Below are positions 41,808 to 53,252 of a stretch of DNA of 64,000 nucleotides, piece after piece. A program made the position numbers and the translations under genes. This DNA is from JBCBSZ01 sp039818945 (lineage in GTDB: Bacteria; Actinomycetota; Acidimicrobiia; Acidimicrobiales; Poriferisodalaceae), in the NCBI GenBank assembly GCA_039818945.1, contig JBCBSZ010000010.1, forward strand, positions 38,451 to 102,450, in the 5' to 3' direction. Under the pieces are notes generated by a model. That model searched no databases, had not been told where the DNA came from, and saw only the letters and a list, made by a program, of their open reading frames with translations. Positions within the stretch are counted from its first letter, which is position 1. Every line of letters starts with the position of its first letter.

Positions 41808-41883
41808 GGTACCGGCGGCCGGCTCGACGGCCGTGGGCGGTCGCTCCTACCGTCCGGGGACGACGACCGGCAGGGGGACGGCG

Positions 41884-43119
41884 ATGACCGACGTGAAGGT
41901 GACGATCGATCCGACCGAGCGGGGCTTCGATCCCGTCCGGCTGGGCCGGATCAGCGCCCACTTCCGGCACTACGTCGACGATCGCCTGTTGCCCGGGTGG
42001 CTGATCGCCGTGACCCGGAGCGGCGACACCGTCTTCAGCGACACGTACGGCCACCGCGACGTCGAGGCCGGGCTCCCGGTCGAGCACGACACGATCTTCC
42101 GGGCCTACTCGATGACCAAGCCGATCACCACGGTCGCCGCGATGATGTTGTGGGAGGAGGGAGCGTTCGAGCTGACGGACCCCGTCGATCGCTTCATCCC
42201 GTCCTTCCGGGACACCGAGGTCTACCGGAGCGGATCGGCGCTGGCCCCGACCACCGAACCCATGACCGAGCGGATGAGGGTCTGGCACCTCATGACCCAC
42301 ACCTCGGGGCTCACCTACGACTTCCTCAACGCCCACCCCGTCGACCAGCGCTACCGGGAGGCCGGCTTCAACTGGGGCGCGCCCCAGGGCATGACGCTCG
42401 CCGACGGTGTCGATGCGCTCGCCGCGCAGCCGCTGGTCTTCCAGCCGGGCACCGAGTGGAACTACTCGATGTCGACCGACGTGCTCGGACGGCTCGTCGA
42501 GGTCGTCGCCGGCCAGCCGCTCGACGACGTCCTCCGGACCCGGATCCTCGAACCGCTCGGGATGAGCGACACCGGCTTCCACTGCCCGCCCGAGGAGCTC
42601 CACCGCCTGGCGGCGCTCTACTCCCCGACGCCGGGCTCCCGGGAGCGCTTCCGCAACGACCCGATGGGCGAGGCGGCGAAGTCCCCGCCGACCTTCCTCG
42701 CCGGCGGGGGCGGCCTCGTCACGACGGCGGGCGACTACCTCCGCTTCACCGAGATGCTGCGCCGTGGCGGTGAGCTCGACGGGGTCCGCCTGCTCGGCAC
42801 CCGCACGCTTCGATACATGACGCAGAACCACCTCCCCGGCAACGCCGACCTCACGGCGTACGGTCGCCCGCTGTTCGCCGAGACGGCGTTCGACGGCGTG
42901 GGCTTCGGCCTCGGCTTCTCGGTCGTGATCGACCCGGCGGCGACCAAGACGCTCCGCTCGGCGGGGGAGTTCGCGTGGGGCGGTGCGGCGTCGACCGCGT
43001 TCTGGGTCGATCCGGTCGAGGACGTGACGGTCGTGCTCTTCACCCAGCTGCTGCCATCGAGCACCCATCCGCTGCGGACCGAGCTGGCGCAACTCGTCTA
43101 CCAGGCGCTCGTGGACTGA
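41884..43119 (+). CDS. Serine hydrolase of the beta-lactamase/class C family
   Basis: A 411-residue penicillin-binding-protein-like hydrolase. The nucleophile is Ser76 in AYSMTKPI (SxxK), the Tyr lies in EWNYSMSTD, and a HTSGLTYDF loop is present. Such proteins act as esterases, D-amino peptidases or lactamases. No signal peptide is evident, so it is probably cytoplasmic like the EstB-type esterases. The ATG at 41884 follows a GGGGAC region. It stands between the divergent nitrobindin gene and an SRPBCC-like gene. Confidence 0.88.
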   Translation: MTDVKVTIDPTERGFDPVRLGRISAHFRHYVDDRLLPGWLIAVTRSGDTVFSDTYGHRDVEAGLPVEHDTIFRAYSMTKPITTVAAMMLWEEGAFELTDPVDRFIPSFRDTEVYRSGSALAPTTEPMTERMRVWHLMTHTSGLTYDFLNAHPVDQRYREAGFNWGAPQGMTLADGVDALAAQPLVFQPGTEWNYSMSTDVLGRLVEVVAGQPLDDVLRTRILEPLGMSDTGFHCPPEELHRLAALYSPTPGSRERFRNDPMGEAAKSPPTFLAGGGGLVTTAGDYLRFTEMLRRGGELDGVRLLGTRTLRYMTQNHLPGNADLTAYGRPLFAETAFDGVGFGLGFSVVIDPAATKTLRSAGEFAWGGAASTAFWVDPVEDVTVVLFTQLLPSSTHPLRTELAQLVYQALVD

Positions 43120-43179
43120 CGGAGCGCAGAGACCGACGTCACGTTGACGCAACTGGCACTCCGTGCCACATTCGGGCCC

Positions 43180-43839
43180 ATGACGCTGCGCACCGAGCTC
43201 GAGCTCCACGAGGCCCTCCCCCGGTCCCGGTTCGCCGAGGTCCACCGCCGCACCGTCGACCTCCCACTCGATCGGGTCTGGCCCGCCGCGCTCTCGGTCA
43301 CCGCACACGAGATCCGAACGCTCGGCCCGCTCCTGGCGCTGCGGGGGTTGCCCAGGACGCTGCTCGGCAAGCGGGCGGTCTCGGCCACCGACCCGCTGCC
43401 CCTGCTCGACGTGTTCCAGCGCGAGGGCTTCGTGCTGTTGCGCCGCGACCCGCAGCCCATCGAGGGGCGGGCACTGGTCCTGTTCGGCGCCGCCGGTCGG
43501 TTCTGGTCGCCGATCGGCAACGCGCCGCTCCCCTTCGACGGTCCGGACGCGTTCCTCGACTTCGACCGACCGGACCACGCGGTCACCGTCTGCCGGCTCG
43601 AGGCCGTCGCCGACGGGCCCCGGACGCGCATCGAGACCGAGACGCTCGTCGCCGGGACCGACCGGGCCGCCGAGGCCAAGTTCGCGCCCTACTGGGCGCT
43701 GATCCGCCTGCCGAGCGGGCTCATCCGGCGGAGCTGGCTCGCGGCGATCGACCGTCGCGCCCACCGCCACGCGGCAGCGACCGCCGGTGGCGACCGGCCC
43801 GTCCTGGCGACCGACGAAGGACCTACGCTGCGCGCATGA
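43180..43839 (+). CDS. SRPBCC-like protein
   Basis: A 219-residue protein with a lipid-cavity-like pattern: LPLDRVWPAALSVTAHEI at the start, VFQREGFVLLRRDPQPIEGR, and the C-terminal helix FAPYWALIRLPSGLIRRSW. Relatives are SRPBCC/START-like proteins of unknown ligand. The ATG at 43180 precedes TLRTELELHEALPR. It is translated with the methyltransferase downstream (ATGA), which could be a partner. Function unknown. Confidence 0.65.
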   Translation: MTLRTELELHEALPRSRFAEVHRRTVDLPLDRVWPAALSVTAHEIRTLGPLLALRGLPRTLLGKRAVSATDPLPLLDVFQREGFVLLRRDPQPIEGRALVLFGAAGRFWSPIGNAPLPFDGPDAFLDFDRPDHAVTVCRLEAVADGPRTRIETETLVAGTDRAAEAKFAPYWALIRLPSGLIRRSWLAAIDRRAHRHAAATAGGDRPVLATDEGPTLRA

Positions 43840-44651
43840 CGGGTGATCCCGACCTGATCGCGCACTACGGGCGCGACGGCGGCGCCTACGAAGCCATCGT
43901 CGACGCCCTCGCCGACACCGGCGTCGATCTGGATGGCACGGTGCCGGCCGCTGCGCTGTCGGGTGCCGACGAGTTCCACCTCGGCGGGGCGGTCGCCACG
44001 GCGGCGATCATCGACGCCCTCGGGCTCGGAGCCGGTGACCACGTCCTCGATCTCGGCTGCGGCGTCGGCGGGCCCGCACGATCGATGGTCGCCGCCACCG
44101 GGTGCCGGGTGACCGGGGTCGATCTCACGCCGACCTTCGTCGAGGCCGCCGAGCGGCTGTCGCACCTGACCGGCCTCGGCGAGGCGACCCGGTTCCGGGT
44201 CGGCGACGTCGGTCGGCTCGACGACGCCGACGCCACCTACGACGCCGCCACGATGTTCCACGTCGGCATGAACCTGCCCGACAAGCCGTCGGTCTTCACC
44301 GAGGTCGAGCGGGTGCTCGGTCCGGGCGGACGATTCGTCGTCTACGACGTGATGCGGGTGGCCGCGGGCGAGCTCGACTACCCGGTGCCGTGGTCGTCGA
44401 CACCGGCGACCAGTCACCTGGCCACGCCGGAGGAGTACGCCGACGCGCTCCGGTCGGCCGGCTTCGCCGTCGCCGAGCCCATCGACCGTCGCGAGCTCGT
44501 CGCCGAGGTCCTCGCCCGAGCCGCGGCGAACCCGCCGCCGGTGAACCTCGTGCACCTGATGGGGCCGGAATTCCCCTCGATGATCGCCAACCTCGTGACC
44601 GCCTTCCGGGCCGGCGTCGTGAGCCCGGTGCAGATCGTGGCGACCGCCTGA
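43836..44651 (+). CDS. SAM-dependent methyltransferase (UbiE/cyclopropane-like)
   Basis: A 271-residue class I methyltransferase. HVLDLGCGVGGPARSMV is motif I, VTGVDLTPTF motif II, ATMFHVGMNLPDKPSVFTE motif IV-like, and VLGPGGRFVVYDV motif VI. The layout matches sarcosine/dimethylglycine- and sterol-type methyltransferases, so the acceptor could be a lipid or a small amine. Its ATG overlaps the stop of the SRPBCC-like gene. It converges with the EEP gene at 44659 with 7 bp between stops. Confidence 0.88.
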   Translation: MTGDPDLIAHYGRDGGAYEAIVDALADTGVDLDGTVPAAALSGADEFHLGGAVATAAIIDALGLGAGDHVLDLGCGVGGPARSMVAATGCRVTGVDLTPTFVEAAERLSHLTGLGEATRFRVGDVGRLDDADATYDAATMFHVGMNLPDKPSVFTEVERVLGPGGRFVVYDVMRVAAGELDYPVPWSSTPATSHLATPEEYADALRSAGFAVAEPIDRRELVAEVLARAAANPPPVNLVHLMGPEFPSMIANLVTAFRAGVVSPVQIVATA

Positions 44652-44658
44652 CGCGCCC

Positions 44659-45555
44659 TCAGGCGGGCCGCATCGGCCAGACGACGTCGGCCATCACCCC
44701 GAAGTGATCGCTGGCGACGATGCCCGTCCGCGGCTCGTCGCAGACGACCTCGGCGTGCACCACCCGGCCGGCACTGCCGGTCCGTTGGTACGGATCGCCG
44801 ACCAGGACGTAGTCGATGCGCTTGCGGTGCACGTTCATCGCCGCCGCGATCGGGTTGGTCCGCCAATCCTGGGTCAGGCCGGGGCCGCCATCACCCGCCA
44901 CCCGCCAGGCGTCCTGCCAGAAGGTGGTCCGACCGTCGAGCACGGCCAGCGAGGTCAGGAAGCGGATCTCGTCGCTGTCCGGTTCGGCGTTGAAGTCGCC
45001 GCAGAGGATGGCGGGCATGGCCTCGCGGGTGGTGCCCGGCGGGGGGATGGCGTCGAGCTCGCCCCTGGCTCGACGGAGGTGCTCGTCGATGGCCACCACC
45101 TGCGCACCGCGGTGGTGGCCGTGCGACGGGGCCGCAGCGAGGTGGACCGACGAGACGTCGAGCCCGGCCGTCTGCACCCGGAACAGCTCCCACGGCACGC
45201 GCGACGGGAACGGGTCGGCATCGTCGAGCACGGGCAGCCGCACGTACTCGTCACCGTCGATCGGCCAGCGGGACAGGATCATCGACCCGAACCGCAACGA
45301 CGGATCGGGCCACAGCTCGGGGGCGAACGCCGCACCACCGAACGCCGTGTGCCACTCCGTCCCGCTGTGCTCGGCGAGCCAAGCGCCGGTGTTCGGCGAG
45401 GTCGCGTCCTCCCAGACCTCCTGCAGGCACACGACGTCGGGCTCGACGTGGTCGAGCCACGACACGATCTCGTGCCGGCGGCGGTCCCAGCCCGGTTCGA
45501 GCAGCGAGCCGACGTTGAGGGTGAGCACCCGCAGCAGGCCGGGACCGGCCGCCAC
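44659..45555 (-). CDS. Endonuclease/exonuclease/phosphatase family protein
   Basis: A 298-residue EEP protein. LTLNVGSL, VVCLQEVWED, VSSVHLAAAP, LCGDFNAEPDSDEI and ASDHFGVMADV supply the usual Asn, Glu, His, Asp/Asn and Asp-His set. It is likely to hydrolyse phosphodiester bonds in a nucleic acid, phospholipid or inositol phosphate. The GTG start at 45555 lies 4 nt after the GlpD stop, so it is in the glpD operon, hinting at a glycerol-phosphodiester or phospholipid substrate. The latter is inferred. Confidence 0.87.
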   Translation of the reverse strand: MAAGPGLLRVLTLNVGSLLEPGWDRRRHEIVSWLDHVEPDVVCLQEVWEDATSPNTGAWLAEHSGTEWHTAFGGAAFAPELWPDPSLRFGSMILSRWPIDGDEYVRLPVLDDADPFPSRVPWELFRVQTAGLDVSSVHLAAAPSHGHHRGAQVVAIDEHLRRARGELDAIPPPGTTREAMPAILCGDFNAEPDSDEIRFLTSLAVLDGRTTFWQDAWRVAGDGGPGLTQDWRTNPIAAAMNVHRKRIDYVLVGDPYQRTGSAGRVVHAEVVCDEPRTGIVASDHFGVMADVVWPMRPA

Positions 45556-45559
45556 CGGG

Positions 45560-47269
<1,710 letters not shown>

Positions 47270-47360
47270 CGAGGGTCTCCCGGGGGTCGAGTCGATACCT
47301 CCAGGGTACCGACCGCTCGCGCGCCGCGAGCAGGGCATTTGGACCCTGCCCATGACGCGA

Positions 47361-47388
47361 ACGAGCCGGACCCGCAGGTCCGGCTCGT
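47361..47388. terminator. Strong hairpin downstream of groEL
   Basis: A perfect 12-bp stem, ACGAGCCGGACC and its complement, closes on a CGCA loop. It is 174 nt downstream of the groEL stop on the minus strand and upstream of glpD. No T-tract follows, so this may be a Rho-assisted or intrinsic terminator of the GC-rich type, or an mRNA-stabilising structure. Confidence 0.6.
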
Positions 47389-47409
47389 CGTCAGCTCAGT
47401 TCACCGGTC

Positions 47410-47456
47410 GGGCCGCTCGGGCCCCGGACCGCTTCGCTTCGCTCAGAAGTCCTCCG
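47410..47456. repeat. 47-bp duplicate of the groEL 3' end (copy 1)
   Basis: This 47-bp block matches 47528-47574 exactly as a direct repeat, 118 bp away. The second copy contains the groEL stop codon (TCA at 47562-47564) and the end of its coding sequence, so this one is a copy outside the gene. Between them lies the element at 47461-47546. Confidence 0.85.
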
Positions 47457-47460
47457 TGCT

Positions 47461-47546
47461 TCCCGCTCAGGCAGGGCTTCCTCGATGCTCCGCACCCCTG
47501 CGGGGCACTCCGCATCCGCTCGCCCTGCGGGCCGCTCGGGCCCCGG
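47461..47546. repeat. ~83-bp palindromic repeat element, downstream copy
   Basis: The block CCCGCTCAGGCAGGGCTTCC... to GGGCCCC (47463-47544) recurs inverted at 49321-49404, upstream of groEL. The two agree closely at both ends; differences concentrate in the central 20 bp where each still forms a hairpin. It has features of a small palindromic, REP- or MITE-like element. Confidence 0.75.
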
Positions 47547-47561
47547 ACCGCTTCGCTTCGC

Positions 47562-49187
<1,626 letters not shown>

Positions 49188-49292
49188 GTTTGGGTCTGAC
49201 CTCCGTCGATGGCGGCGTCGGAGCGGACCGCTCCGAGCGTGGTTCCGGGTGCTGACCGGCGCATCGCCGGCGTCCGACACGATAGCAAGCCG

Positions 49293-49319
49293 TTAGCACT
49301 CGCCACCAACGAGTGCTAA
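49293..49319. promoter_or_regulatory. CIRCE operator (HrcA binding site)
   Basis: TTAGCACTC-N9-GAGTGCTAA is a perfect match to the CIRCE consensus. HrcA binds it to repress heat-shock chaperone genes. It is 106 bp from the groEL ATG. Confidence 0.95.
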
Positions 49320-49429
49320 CGGGGCCCGAGCGGCCCGCAGGGCGAGCGGATGCGCAACGCCCCGAACGGGGCGTGGAGCATCGAGGAAGCCCTGCCAGAG
49401 CGGGCGGCAACGAGTGCTAACGGGGCCCG
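49307..49429. repeat. 22-bp direct duplication containing a CIRCE half-site, flanking an inserted element
   Basis: CAACGAGTGCTAACGGGGCC (plus CG) occurs at 49307-49328 and again at 49408-49429, 101 bp apart. The first copy holds the right half of CIRCE; the second is an isolated half-site. The repeat element at 49321-49404 lies between. This looks like an insertion or duplication event. Confidence 0.85.
49321..49404. repeat. ~83-bp palindromic repeat element, upstream copy (inverted)
   Basis: The reverse complement of this block matches 47463-47544 closely. The central hairpin is ACGCCCC-GTTC-GGGGCGT here, a perfect 7-bp stem. The copy downstream has a different stem sequence with pairing retained. 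See the finding on groEL-flanking repeats. Confidence 0.75.
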
Positions 49430-49434
49430 GCCGC

Positions 49435-50424
49435 CTACCCGGCGAGGTGGTCGGCGACGGCTCGTCGCACGCAGCCCGCAGCGTCGCTCGACGCCGCCTC
49501 GAGCCCGAACCGCTCGGCGAGGGAGATCATCGTCAGCCGGTCGACGACGTCGTCGTCGATGATCCCCGCGACGGCGAGGACCGGCACGCCGGCCTCCGCG
49601 GCCAGCCCCGCCACCCCGCCGACGGTCTTGCCCTCGAAGGAGCCCTGGTCGAGGTGGCCCTCACCGGTGATGACGAGGTCGGCGCCGTCGATGCGGTCGT
49701 GGAGGTCGGTCTCGTCGGCGACCACCTCGAACCCGGGCACGAGCTCGGCGCCGATGGCGAGCAGACCGCCACCCAGGCCACCCGCCGCGCCGGAGCCCGG
49801 CACCTCGCGGACGTCGATCTCGAAGTCCTGCTCGTAGACCTGGGCGAGGCGCTCGAGGCGGCGGCGCAGCAGCTCGATCTGGGCCGGCGTGGCGCCCTTC
49901 TGCAGGCCGAACACGGAGGCGGCGTCGACGAAGCGAGTGTCGACGTCGTGCGCCACGACGATCTGGACGCCGCGCAGCCGGGCGAGCGGCTCCAGGGCCC
50001 GGATCGCTCCGAGCCCGCCGTCGGTCGTGGCGGAGCCGCCGACGCCGACGAGCACCCGCTTGAGCCCCGCACCCACCGCCTCGGCGATCAGCTCGCCGGT
50101 TCCTGCGGTCGTGGCGGCGATCGGATCGTTGCCCTCGGCACCGCCGGCGACCAGCAGCCCGGACGCCCGGGCCATCTCGATCACGCCGGTGCGCTGCCCC
50201 ATCCGCCACACGGCCTCGACCGGCTCGCCGAGGGGCCCGGTGACCAGAGCCGACCGGTTGGCCCCGCCGAGCACGTCGAGGAACCCCTCACCGCCGTCGG
50301 CGAACGGGACCTCGTCGACCGTGGCGTCGGGTACTGCGTCCCGGACGCCCGCTGCGGCCGCGGCCACCGCTTCGGCCGCCTCGAGGGTCCCGCGGAACTT
50401 GTCCATGGCGCAGACGACGCGCAT
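49435..50424 (-). CDS. Glycerate 2-kinase/glycerate kinase type I
   Basis: A 329-residue glycerate kinase: MRVVCAMDKFRGTLEA (the family's DKFKGTL signature), PFADGGEGFLDVL, GVGGSATTDGG and VPGSGAAGGLGGGL. It phosphorylates D-glycerate with ATP. The protein is slightly shorter than the 370-residue GarK/GlxK type. Its ATG overlaps the otsB stop (ATGA). With otsB and the LytR_C protein upstream it forms a three-gene operon, an unusual pairing of glycerate and trehalose steps. Confidence 0.9.
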   Translation of the reverse strand: MRVVCAMDKFRGTLEAAEAVAAAAAGVRDAVPDATVDEVPFADGGEGFLDVLGGANRSALVTGPLGEPVEAVWRMGQRTGVIEMARASGLLVAGGAEGNDPIAATTAGTGELIAEAVGAGLKRVLVGVGGSATTDGGLGAIRALEPLARLRGVQIVVAHDVDTRFVDAASVFGLQKGATPAQIELLRRRLERLAQVYEQDFEIDVREVPGSGAAGGLGGGLLAIGAELVPGFEVVADETDLHDRIDGADLVITGEGHLDQGSFEGKTVGGVAGLAAEAGVPVLAVAGIIDDDVVDRLTMISLAERFGLEAASSDAAGCVRRAVADHLAG

Positions 50425-51170
50425 CAGGCGTCCGCCAGACCGGCGAGCAGCGCCGCCATGGCCGTGGGCCCGGCGACGACGTCGTCGGCCTCGACGAGGA
50501 GCGCCTCGGGTACCTCGTCGCTCGACACGACGACGCGAGCGACGGTCCGACCCTCGTCGCGCAGGGCCCGGAGCATCGCGAAGGCCGACAGATCGCCGAG
50601 ATCGTCGCCCAGGAACGCGACCGGGTCGTACCCCTCGGCCAGCTCGCGCACCGCCGTGCCCTTGTCGAGGGCGACCGGCGGGTGGAGCTCGACCGAGCGC
50701 TTGGCCGGACGGACCTCGAAGTCGCCCGCCGCCTCCTCGGCCCACCGATGCACGTCGTCGGCCGCCTCGGGAGCCGAGCGGTAGTGCAGCGTGAGCGACA
50801 GCCCCTTCGACTCGATGCCGACACCGTCCGGCAGCGCCGCACCGGCCGCTGCGACGAAGGCGGACACGCGCTCGCGCCAGGCCGGCGCGCCAGGGTGCTC
50901 CCAGCGCTCGCCGTCGACGCGACGCTCGAGCCCGTAGAGCCCGACCAGCTGCACCGCAGGATCGGGGAGGATCCGCTCGAGGAACCCGACCGGTCGCCCG
51001 GACACCACGCCGACGAACCCCAGCCGGTCGGTGAGACGGCTCAGCGTCTCGACGACGCCGGGGACGGGCCGAGCGGTCGCCGGGTCGGCGACGATCTCCG
51101 ACAGCGTGCCGTCGAAGTCGGTCAGCAGCGCGGCGCGCTCGGGACGCTCGCGCAGCGCCCGCAGCGGCAT
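50424..51170 (-). CDS. otsB: Trehalose-6-phosphate phosphatase-like HAD protein
   Basis: A 248-residue OtsB-type HAD phosphatase: LLTDFDGTLSEIV (nucleophile Asp in DFDGT), GVVSGRP, YGLERR, SVELHPPVALDKGTAV, and FLGDDLGDLSAF (motif IV). It hydrolyses trehalose-6-phosphate to trehalose, a compatible solute. No otsA is adjacent, so its substrate could instead be another sugar phosphate such as glucosylglycerate phosphate. The adjacency of glycerate kinase makes glucosylglycerate metabolism worth considering; this is inference. Confidence 0.87.
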   Translation of the reverse strand: MPLRALRERPERAALLTDFDGTLSEIVADPATARPVPGVVETLSRLTDRLGFVGVVSGRPVGFLERILPDPAVQLVGLYGLERRVDGERWEHPGAPAWRERVSAFVAAAGAALPDGVGIESKGLSLTLHYRSAPEAADDVHRWAEEAAGDFEVRPAKRSVELHPPVALDKGTAVRELAEGYDPVAFLGDDLGDLSAFAMLRALRDEGRTVARVVVSSDEVPEALLVEADDVVAGPTAMAALLAGLADA

Positions 51171-51172
51171 GG

Positions 51173-51814
51173 CTACGCCGGGGTGGCGTTGTCGGTGCCG
51201 AGCAGCACGAGCAGGTTCGCACCGTCGAGGGCGTCGACGGGCGGCGGCTCGGGCATCGGCTGCACGCTCTCGATCGGCCAGCCCAGCTCGCCGGCGAGCT
51301 TGTTGGCCTCGGCGGCCCATCCGGCCTCGTAGTAGATCTGGCTGACCGCCACCTGGCCGACGGCGTCGGTGGCGTTGGTCGGGTCGGCCTGGAGGTAGCC
51401 GAAGGGTTGGATCTGGTCGCTGAGCCGCCCGGCCGCGCCCTGGATGCCGGTGCCGCCGTTGACGACCAGGACCGTGACCTCGGACGGGTCGCGGACGGCC
51501 AGCGGGGGTTCGGTGACGACGGGCGCCTCGGTGTCGGGGACCTGATCGGCGGGGATCGTGTCGCCGGTCTCGGGGTCGATCGACGGCACGTCATCGGTCG
51601 TCTCGGTGCCCTCGCCGCCCTCGCCGCCGTCGGTGCCGCCCTCGGTCGTCTCGGTCGAGGTGGACCCGTCGTCGGCGGCGACCGCGTCGACATCGCCGTC
51701 ACCGTCGACCTGGCTCAGCAGGAGCACGCCGATGACGAGCGCGACGAGCACGAGCAGGAGCCCGCGACCGGCAGCGGCGTTGCCGGCTCGTCCGTTGCCC
51801 ATTCGTGCTGCCAT
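51173..51814 (-). CDS. LytR C-terminal domain (LytR_C) membrane-anchored protein
   Basis: A 213-residue protein: single N-terminal TM helix (GLLLVLVALVIGVLLLSQV), an acidic Ser/Thr/Gly-rich linker (about 37-95) and a C-terminal LytR_C domain (VTVLVVNGGTGIQGAAGRL to the end). LytR_C domains often accompany LCP proteins that attach glycopolymers to peptidoglycan, although the catalytic LCP domain is absent here. The ATG at 51814 follows AGGAG by 5-6 nt. The stop is 2 nt from the otsB start, so they are one operon. Confidence 0.82.
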   Translation of the reverse strand: MAARMGNGRAGNAAAGRGLLLVLVALVIGVLLLSQVDGDGDVDAVAADDGSTSTETTEGGTDGGEGGEGTETTDDVPSIDPETGDTIPADQVPDTEAPVVTEPPLAVRDPSEVTVLVVNGGTGIQGAAGRLSDQIQPFGYLQADPTNATDAVGQVAVSQIYYEAGWAAEANKLAGELGWPIESVQPMPEPPPVDALDGANLLVLLGTDNATPA

Positions 51815-51968
51815 CTGCGCTCCTCGACGCTGGATCGACTACCGCGGACTCTACGCCGCGCACACCCCGCTCCGGGGGCACCCCCGGATCCCAGCCCCGG
51901 TCCAACAGGGCTCCAACGCCGGCTCCGTACCGTCGCCCGCCCACCCCGCAGACGACGGGAGCAGCACC

Positions 51969-53201
51969 ATGATCAGGACCGGCATCGTCGTGGCGATGGT
52001 CGCGCTCGCGCTCGCCACCGCGCCCGCTCGCGCCGAGGACGGAGAGGACCCGACGCCCACGTCGCCGCCGCCGGGGACGGTGTCCACCGGCCCGTGGGCC
52101 GATCACCTGCTCCACATCGAGGTCGAGGTGCACCTCTACGACGAGGACGCGGAGTTCCCGGTCGCCTTCGATCCCGGGCCCGACGAGTCGTGCGTGATCC
52201 ACGGCGATCTGTGGATCGAGATGAGCTCGATCGACGGCCGGCGCGGCCTCTCCTCCATCGAGCCGCCTCGACCCGGCAGGTTCCACAGCGTGGTGCCGGG
52301 ACCGTTCGTCGACGGGCGGGGCCGCCTCGTCGAGTTCTCCTGTGCCGAGGATGTCAGCGTGTGCTGGTCGGGGTCGGCGATCGACGTGCTCCCCGACGGC
52401 ACGGCCGAGCTCGACCTCGAAGTGCAGTTCTACGAGGGCGGCAGCACGCTCTTCTCCTCCTACATCCCGTGTCGGCCCGGCGACGAGGAGGACCGCACCA
52501 CGATCAGCCTCGTCGCTCCGGCCGACCGGATTCCCCGCTGCAACCGGGGCCCGATCGAGAGCTACTGGCAGCCGACGCTCGGACGAGGGAACGACGACGG
52601 AGCGACGATCCGGGCCTGCCTGTCCAACCACCCGCTCGACGAGATCTCCTCGATGTGGGGCCGCCTGCAGAGCGGCACGAGCAGCGCGATCGGTTCGCTG
52701 GAGGTCTACGTCGACGGCGAGGCCACGGCCTACGGCGGCATCGACTCCTACCGCTGGCACTGGGGCGACGGCACGTCGACCCGCATCGATCGACCGGGGC
52801 TGGTCCGCCACGAGTACACGACCCCGGGCGAGCACCGGCTCGAGCTCACGGCGATCCCGAACCGGCCGGGCATGGCCGCGAAGACGATCGAGGTGGCCCG
52901 GATCTTCATCGATCGACCGGCCGGACCGCCGACGGCGATCATCGACGCGCCGGTCAGCGCCGAGGTCGGCGAACCGATCCTCTTCGATGCCGCCGCCTCG
53001 CTGCCCGGCGACGATCGCAACGGCGCGATCGCCGAGTACCGCTGGAACTTCGGTGACGGCACCTACGTCAACCTCAACGCGTTCATCGACTCGGACTGGT
53101 CGCACACCTACACCCGGCGCGGCGTCTACACGGTCACCCTCACCGCCATGGCGATGAACCTCCTCGAACACCGCACGACCCACCTGGTGGTCGTCGAGTG
53201 A
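51969..53201 (+). CDS. Secreted PKD-domain protein
   Basis: A 410-residue secreted protein: a signal peptide (VAMVALALATAPARA, cleavage about residue 22), a Pro/Thr linker, an N-terminal region with several Cys pairs and C-terminal PKD domains with WHWGDGTST (about 258) and WNFGDGTYV (about 363), each followed by a YTxxG strand. PKD domains are extracellular spacers or binding modules. No enzyme domain is present. The ATG at 51969 follows GGGAGCAG. The gene is divergent from the LytR_C gene. Confidence 0.78.
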   Translation: MIRTGIVVAMVALALATAPARAEDGEDPTPTSPPPGTVSTGPWADHLLHIEVEVHLYDEDAEFPVAFDPGPDESCVIHGDLWIEMSSIDGRRGLSSIEPPRPGRFHSVVPGPFVDGRGRLVEFSCAEDVSVCWSGSAIDVLPDGTAELDLEVQFYEGGSTLFSSYIPCRPGDEEDRTTISLVAPADRIPRCNRGPIESYWQPTLGRGNDDGATIRACLSNHPLDEISSMWGRLQSGTSSAIGSLEVYVDGEATAYGGIDSYRWHWGDGTSTRIDRPGLVRHEYTTPGEHRLELTAIPNRPGMAAKTIEVARIFIDRPAGPPTAIIDAPVSAEVGEPILFDAAASLPGDDRNGAIAEYRWNFGDGTYVNLNAFIDSDWSHTYTRRGVYTVTLTAMAMNLLEHRTTHLVVVE

Positions 53202-53252
53202 GCCCGCCTGGCGAGCCGAGCGCTTGCGCGAGGTCGGCCACGACTTGAGACC

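Noticed and set aside
47270..47561. Insertion sequence or transposase remnant near groEL
   Set aside because: No transposase-like ORF or terminal inverted repeats of an IS are visible; only short palindromic elements and duplications are seen.
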